Assembly: GCA_003344405.1 (NCBI GenBank)
Contig: NOWV01000096.1
Span: 62,001-126,000 of the forward strand
Source of the DNA: Trichoplax sp. H2
Taxonomy: Eukaryota > Placozoa > Uniplacotomia > Trichoplacea
Reading direction: 5' to 3'
DNA length: 64,000 nt
Shown: one piece after another, positions 57,236 to 64,000 of the stretch
How positions within the stretch are numbered: the stretch's first letter is position 1
Layout: every line of letters starts with the position of its first letter
Notes under the pieces: generated by a model
What the model was told of the DNA's origin: nothing
Databases searched by the model: none
The model's input: the letters and a program-made list of their open reading frames with translations, nothing else
Made by a program: the position numbers and the translations under genes

Positions 57236-58053
57236 TTATGGAAAATGGCCAGTGACGGTGGCGATCGATTCGAAAAATTTTAACATTTCTGTTTCTCCTT
57301 CGTAGAAGTTAATTTCTTCTGCTTTTGTATCGTTCACTTCTACAGTATCTGTTTGCACGTCTCGATCATTTGTTTTAACTGCTATTTTTCTCTTTCTAGT
57401 ACCACATAATGATGGAATTACTTTCTGAGGTGCTATCTCCATGGTTAGCTCTTCTTTATCGCTCTGATCAGATACTAGTACATCCCATAATGTAGCACTT
57501 TCCTCAGTTTGGCCGTCATCCGAATTGGAAATTCTGCTACTGAAATTATAAATACATTCCTTTCTTTAAATTTAAATTTTAATAATATTAATTACTTGGC
57601 CACATTCACTTACTCTCAACTATGAATCTGCTTAATTAATTCACAGAATTTGAGTATTACCCTCTTGGTTTTATATGTGATGAAATAAATTGCATTTCCT
57701 CGCCATATTTATAAGACATGGATATGGGGTTACTTTGATCGGCGCTTGGTTCAGAATTTTTAGGCGAAGTGAGTTTGGCATTTTTACGAAAAGAATCGCG
57801 TAGATTTTTCCAATTCTTTCTTGCTAATTCTCCTGTTAGAAACTAGGGCTTAGATTAAAATGTTTCTTAGAAACTGCATTTACAATCATTAAAATTGCTT
57901 ACCATGGATACTTAATGCTTCCCCGATAAAGCCCCATATTTTATCCTTTTTTTTAACATCAGAAAAACCCTCATGATTGGTATCATATAGAATAGGATGT
58001 CTTTCAACTAAATGGATTAGCCTTTTCTTTTCCTCGTTTGTTAACTTTTGCAT
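57236..58053 (-). CDS. MADF-domain protein, probable DNA-binding transcription regulator
   Basis: Three exons, 58053-57903 (ATG start), 57832-57661 and 57539-57236, join with matching phases and GT-AG introns of 70 and 121 bp to give 208 residues. Residues 1 to about 105 form a MADF (Myb/SANT-like, Adf-1 type) domain: RLIHLVERHPILYDTNHEGF, then DKIWGFIGEAL and ELARKNWKNLRDSFRKNAK, with the spaced aromatic residues (W44-type, W, Y-GEEMQFI) expected of the family. A linker rich in Ser, Asp and Glu follows, with a basic RKRKIAVK stretch that could serve as a nuclear signal. The C-terminus, EMLKFFESIATVTGHFP, vaguely recalls a BESS motif but is too short to call. The gene stands alone between two repeat-rich stretches. 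Confidence 0.88.
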
Positions 58054-59880
58054 TATTTAATTCCAATGCAGCTTGCAAACGCACCTTCCGATAAAAATGG
58101 TATAGATATGAGAGCATATCAAAAGATTCCGATATAATTTAACCGTATTTAAATTTTACAACTAAGCAACTACATACGCTATGAAACGATTTGTATTACT
58201 GTCAAATAGATAAAACCCAGTAGGAATAAATTGTGTAATTAATCTAATCCCTGTAAGGTTAAATATGAACACCACCCCTTTGGCCATTTTACCATAACTG
58301 CAATCTATTTTGGTTTAGCTTATTATTATATTTATAAGTATTGACAATTTACTGTAGAAGGGAAATAGATCGACGCTTGTAGATATAATTAAATTCTATT
58401 GAAAGTTATGACTAGTCCGATTACCAAAGATATTTATATTGCCTTCTAGTCAGTAAAAACGCCATAAAACAAATTGCTTGAACAAAATTGCTTGAAATTA
58501 CTAATGAATATCCACGTTAGCCAACTTACCGTCGCTGGAATTCTATTGGGATTTCAGTTGAGGACTTTACTAGAGTCAGCGGTTAAGAAATAATAGAGAA
58601 ATGTTAGAATTGCTTATGATACTTTCTATAATTTAATACAACTTCTAGTTTACCCTGCCAATCTACCGTACAATTTCATCCCGGAATACAGATAGCCGAC
58701 ACAGAGATAATTAAGCTTGTGGGCAAATGTCTATAGCTGAAAGGTCATTACTGATAAAATGGAAAATTGAAAGTTTTTAACTAATGTCAATCTCTTTCAA
58801 ATGCACCAAACGAAAATTGTTTATTACTATTAATCTTATTTTAATTATGGAAATGTTTAAAATTAAAATAATTGCGTATGTAAAGGTACAGATATTAAAA
58901 CTAGTCCCAAGTACTAGTACTAGAACCCTTCTGATTTTGAATATTGACATTAAGCATTAATTAGATAAAGAAACGCCGCTAAAATGCCATCCACATTTTT
59001 GGATCAAAGCTGTCGCGGTAGTGAATTAACGGTAAATTATATTTGTATAGTGAGTTAAAATTTTAAATCAATGTAAAAGTAATCATCTAGGGCCTAAGGA
59101 TAACTGTACTTACAATTTATAACTCCCATGTGATTCTCAATGTCAATAAATGACAAAGATGAAAGCATGGCTAATGTGTTAGAATAGCAAAACATCACAT
59201 TTAATGACATTATTTCGTCTTGATGAGGTGGTTGCTATACAATAATTTCATCCAGCAACAGTAATCATTCTAACTTCCAAATGTCTAAATTATCAATATA
59301 TTACGATCAGTATCAAGTTAATTTTATTTCCGGAAAAAGATAACATTGAGATGGCAACTAGCCTAAAATGCAAAATCATCAATAATAATCAGCTCAAATC
59401 GGGTTAATATTTATCTAGTACTCGATAATGAATAATTGGCAAGCTGAAATTTAAAGGGCAACATTGGAGACATCTAATAATCTGAAAAGCTATCTTAATA
59501 TTGAATAACTACCAAAATAACAGCCGGTCCTCTTATACGAGTTTTATTGATTATCTGTACTATAATTTATTTAACCGACTAGATACCATTAGCGTAATTA
59601 CTTATGTGCCTGAAATACAGCTATCGTAGAAATCATATCAGATTATATGATTTCAGCCAGATAATAATTAATCATGGCTTTGCCGTAAATTAGTCGGCAC
59701 ATAGAAACATGTTTTGACGTTAATTTTCATGCCAACCAACGCAATCATGATTATTTCACCGGTATGATAATTTATAATTATCTGATAATTGTCATTAACC
59801 AGCTGCATATAAAGACAGTACTCACACGAAATGCTATAATCATAAACATGAGCTGAAAGAGTATTTATTTTAAAGGGATT
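58054..59880. other. Upstream flank of the MADF gene, no gene seen
   Basis: AT-rich, with recurring short words such as AAAATCAT and ATAATTAT that suggest old diverged repeats, but no clear unit. No RNA gene or long ORF. Confidence 0.35.
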
Positions 59881-60019
59881 TAAATTTGTCTTAATTTAAG
59901 CGACAAGATGGAAAGATGGTGATAGTCGATTAGGATCTCGCTTATGGAGTCGAATATTATCTTGTCATTTAGAACTGCAATCGTAAATAATAGCCAATCG
60001 ATCATTTTACCGGCAAGGG

Positions 60020-60800
60020 ATTTAAATGCTTGCAAGATTTATAGAATGCTAAAATCATGACTACAGAGCCAACTTAAATACAATTGCACCACCTACAATG
60101 AATTTTAATTATTGCTTTTCTACAATTTCAGTCAGAAATAGTGGAAAAATGGCAATTAGTCTAACAGGCTTAAAATCATTTTTGTCAAGTTCAATAACGC
60201 CATTTTTATCGATTGATCATGGATAATTATCCCTAAAATTATTATCTGACAGCAAGATGCGAAGATTGTTCCAGGTTTAAAGTACTAAAATCATGGACCT
60301 TGATTTCATCTACTGTTATCATTAGAATGTACATTTTACTAATATGGATCAATAGTAATGTCAAGAAATTAAGTAGGAAAAAGCTTATTTGCAAATAAAA
60401 GTTGGAGATAAAGTAGCGCTTAGAAAAATAATTAATACGAGAAATAAATTTCCATGTTATTTCCTGTTTGTCAATTGAAAAATTAGCGTATGTTGGTAGC
60501 GGTTAGTTCCTAGAATTATTTTCAATCAGCACAACATAAAGATTGTTACAGGTCTAAAGTGCTACAATGATAAGCCTCCATTTCTTCCATCATTGTCACT
60601 AGAATAGGTATTGTACTTACACCTGTCGAAGGTTTGGTTCTAGTAATGTCAAGAAATTGAGTTGAATCAAGCTTATTTGTTAATCAAAATTAAGAATAAA
60701 GTAGTGCTTAATAATTCATGTATAGAAGCAGAAATAAATTTTCGTGTTATGGTTGCTATTGACTGAAGAATTTGGCGCATACTGTATGTCGGAAGTGGTT
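60020..60800. repeat. About 277-bp tandem repeat, two copies plus an older one
   Basis: Two clear copies share GATTGTTCCAGGTTTAAAGT or variants (60264 and 60541), a TGATTTCATC/CCATTTCTTCCATCAT block, GTAATGTCAAGAAATT, AAGCTTATTTG, ATAAAGTAGCGCTTA and CGAGAAATAAATTT or variants. A weaker copy begins near 60030 (GCAAGATTTATAGAATGCTAAAATCATGA-like). The remaining DNA to 62560 shows no gene; the 62143-62370 ORF lacks protein character. Confidence 0.82.
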
Positions 60801-62589
60801 TGTAATGCCATATCCAAGGTAAATACACAAAGAGCGATGCTATTTCCTTAAAACTATTTATAATCGTAAAAATCGTCTGTTGATTTCAGTAGCTGGAAAT
60901 TTCTTGAATACTTTGATATCCAATGGAGCAATCATCGATTCTATTTAGATCAAACTACGAGTGGTAAGGAATGATAAAAGGTTTTACGCTGGCATAATAC
61001 ATCCAGTGTCAATCAATTCATTTTCATTTGGTTATATAGAAGATTTTCGTTGTTTTCACGTGAAATTTGTAATTTTTTCCAATACAAAAGCTTATGAAAT
61101 GGCTGTCTACCACTACCATTTCCCAAAGTAGACATATCGCAATGCTATTTTTATATCAAATACTTCAGTAAAAGTATAAATGAAATTTATTGCTATCTAT
61201 ACAATCATTCCTATATATACAGGTAACTTAGAGATTATTTAGAAGATAAAACTGTGAACTGCTATCGTTAAGGATGATGACAAACCTATTAGAAAAAAAT
61301 TTTACTTTTTGCTAAAATAAACTTGATCATGACATTAATATTTTACTACAGATATTATGTTAAACATGATTCTATCTACATATTTAGAAAAATCTGTTCA
61401 TATGCTAGTAGGGTATAATTGTGTGTAAAAACTTCTATAAGAGTTCACTAACTATAAATTCTACATTCTTGAGCGTGTATAAAACCTTACGGAAGGAGTA
61501 TTTTTTGTTCCCGTTAACCACTGCAGTAATATTTAAAGATATTTGTCACAAATCAGCTATGTGACAAAGATAACTTAAAACAAATCTCTAAATTACTGTA
61601 GTCTCCGGGATTGAGAATCTCTTTGCTTCTACCTTAATCAACTATAGGATTCTCCTTTATTCCACTATCTGCCGAGCTTAAATAATACTACTTTATAGTC
61701 AATTAACATTAGTTTCCTTATGAGAACTCTTACTACAGTACAGCATAATTTACTGTAACAAAATAATAACTGCCGTAGCTCTTACTGTAAGTCATTATCA
61801 GCTATCTACAAAAATATATATGTTAACCATTAATTAGTCATTTATTCATTACGGTGGTTCATACCGTGACGATATTATTAATTGAAACTTAAAATTATTG
61901 CAGACTTCTTGTCTTTCTTAAGCTCATTCCTGCATTTATTATCGCAATGTAAATAAATAAAGTTGAGATCTATATTTAAATTCATAATTCTTCACTCAAT
62001 ATAAGTTTATAGTACGACAGAGTTTAAAGGTAGGCTTCAATTAAAGTGAACGGTAATGGTGATGCTATATTGATTAGAGTCTTATTTGCATGAAGGATAC
62101 CATGTTAGCAATATAATGATGCGGTAACACTTTTGAATATGCTTGGTGTCATCCTTGAGTTTTAATGATGAGAGACGAATAACATCGCCAGCCCTTTTAA
62201 ATAAATTTATTTATACACTACTTTTACAGCATAGATATGTCTGGATAGTAGATCGAATAGAGAATACAGTCTGGATATGCCAAGATAGTAAATTGAATGC
62301 TGAATTGAGAGGAATGAGTAATAGGCTCACTGGTGATGCTTTCTTTACATGCGATTTTTTATTTCAATAATTACATAATGATAGAATCAGCAATACCGTT
62401 TCTCAGTGAGTCAGTAAATCACGTTAATAAAGTACTACACAAACCAATTTCAAGACAGTATAGGGTAAGCTAGAGCGGCAATGGATTGGCTCAGTAGCAC
62501 TTAATATTTCTTTCTATCTCTACCGTAGATTACCGATTAGGCACCGCAGTATTTACAAATAGACATCATCCGTTTCTGAATTTTATGTT

Positions 62590-62745
62590 TCCACACAAGA
62601 CATTTGAAAATGGAGGATGATGCAATAGAAAAAATAGAAATTTAAATATTCATCACATCTGAACTTTACATTCCCCACGTGGCATTTAAAAATGGACGAT
62701 GATGTAATGGGGAAAGATAGAAACTGAAGTATTCATCACATAGTT
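62590..62745. repeat. About 82-bp direct repeat, two copies
   Basis: CATTTGAAAATGGAGGATGATG and a near copy ending GGACGATGATG lie 82 bp apart (GGAGGATGATG at 62611, GGACGATGATG at 62693). Each is followed by a GATAGAAA-type block and ATTCATCACAT. Confidence 0.75.
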
Positions 62746-63548
62746 CTGAGAATTGTTCCACAAGTAAATACAAAGAAGTTCCATCCCTTCATCATTTCAT
62801 TCGTTCTAGATAAAACTTAGAGGGTAAATGGGAGGGTAATGCTGGAAAGGTAAACAATAACAAATTTATATGAATTTCATTAATCAAGCATTTAAAAATA
62901 AGATACCCCTATTGTCAATCAAGCTTGAGAGCCTATAAATTAGATTACAAACAGCGATTGACGTATCATTTACTGCCCACCTGTTATAAAAATCAACCCT
63001 ATCTCCACTAAAAGCAAAGACACTCGTAAGTATCATGTTCTATTTTCTTATTCATACCAGCAGCTAGCAGTTTATTTCAATCTGTATATAGTTCTTCAAT
63101 TAAGGATGAGTATTGCGTCATGATTATCGATTTTTACGATCCAATTTTCCCTTAGATTGACTATTTACGCAGACGATTTAATTTTTAAATGACTCTAAAC
63201 TCAATTTCAGCAATAAATAGTGCAAGCTAACAGTTCTAATGACAGTTTCATAGTTTATACTATAGTTTTATTCTCTTTAATTCAGTATGAACTATAACCT
63301 TGATATATATTACCGGGACATATTCTTCAAAATAGGCATCCTACACCATATTACACTATAAAAAAAATGAAGTTATCACTTTGCAATGGCGTCAATTAAT
63401 TCATATTTTATGATAGACTGCTGTAAAGCTTCCCTGAATTGGCTAGATTTGATATGAGATATTAAAACAGGATCGATGTAGTCTTCTGATAATGATTTCG
63501 TATTACTATAGTAACTCTCCATTTTGAAAAAATGTTTAGGAAATAATC

Positions 63549-63741
63549 ATGCCTTATGATACGAATAACGAATTTGCTAACCTCACACGTAAGTTGAATG
63601 ATGATGAAATCGATTGCCCTGACAAAATTGGATACTTTAAATTGCGTGCTGGCGATAAAGGATATCTGACCGTTTTACCAGAATATAAAAGTAGTAAAAT
63701 ATTGAAGACCATGTTTGTTGGAGATCGTCGTATAGGCAAAA
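63549..63741 (+). CDS. First coding exon of a P-loop NTPase, runs out of the window
   Basis: ATG at 63549 opens 64 codons plus one base, ended by a strong GTAAGT donor after 63741. The last residues, KILKTMFVGDRRIGK, form a beta strand leading into a Walker A/G1 motif (GxxxxGK); the phase-1 junction leaves an A as the first base of the next codon, which suits the Ser or Thr expected next. The style (KTMFVGD..IGK) is closer to Ras/Roc-type GTPases than to AAA proteins, but the rest of the domain lies beyond the window, so the family stays open. The preceding part (IGYFKLRAGDKGYLTVLPEY) is not recognised. No second exon could be identified with confidence in the remaining 259 bp. Confidence 0.6.
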
Positions 63742-64000
63742 GTAAGTGAACATTGTGCAATCGATCGCCTTAGTATTACTTTAATATTCAAACATTATAT
63801 AGTCTCTGATAACGTCGTCACGGTTCTTTAAAGAGAGTGAATTAAATGCTATTTTGATCAAAACTAATTTTAAATGGTTGGCGATTAGCGCTAAGCTTTA
63901 CATCATAGTATAATCGAACCTATACCAATCAGCAAAGTCGTTATTAATAGAACTTGCCGATAAGCTTGAATTGGATATAGCATAACTGCTGTAAGCTAGT

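Noticed and set aside
62143-62370. Plus-strand ORF of 75 codons
   Set aside because: No ATG-supported context, no recognisable motif, in AT-rich DNA; treated as chance.

Overview
This is eukaryotic nuclear DNA from an animal, most likely an early-branching one. It is AT-rich and its genes are cut by many short GT-AG introns (about 40 to a few hundred bp). Two large genes are recognisable: tuberin (TSC2) and the nonsense-mediated-decay kinase SMG1. An Apaf-1-like NB-ARC gene, a MADF-domain gene and a gene with a phage-type tail-collar domain point to a non-bilaterian animal. My best guess is a placozoan (Trichoplax or Hoilungia); this is inference, since no species marker was checked.

Layout. 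72-6364 (+): 3' part of TSC2, 18 exons in a consistent reading frame, ending with the Rap-GAP domain. 6383-7020: tandemly duplicated 3' flank of TSC2 with two AATAAA signals. 7689-26659 (-): SMG1, tail to tail with TSC2, from its disordered N-terminus through HEAT repeats, FAT and kinase (one 3.3-kb exon) to the FATC tail. 26660-31295: no recognised gene, but local tandem repeats (198-bp, 55-bp and about 320-bp units). 31296-34244 (+): unrecognised disordered protein in five in-phase exons. 35734-45267 (-): Apaf-1-like NB-ARC NTPase with a long C-terminal region, possibly a beta-propeller, and an intronic minisatellite. 48884-51864 (+): tail-collar-domain protein with a coiled-coil tail and a possible upstream membrane/secretory exon. 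51865-57235: mostly non-coding, with tandem repeats and one small hydrophobic-leader ORF. 57236-58053 (-): three-exon MADF-domain gene. 58054-63548: non-coding with local tandem duplications. 63549 (+): first coding exon of a P-loop NTPase whose Walker A motif is split by an intron; it runs out of the window.

Functional links. TSC2 (GAP for Rheb, restrains mTORC1) and SMG1 (a kinase of the mTOR/PIKK family that phosphorylates UPF1) are convergent neighbours here. As general knowledge, both lie on human chromosome arm 16p, so the pairing may be a trace of ancient synteny. The other genes have no evident pathway link. The intergenic and intronic DNA is notable for many independent local tandem duplications with different units, and for an apparent excess of the motif TACTGTA/TACAGTA. 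No transposase, reverse transcriptase, tRNA, rRNA or CRISPR array was recognised.
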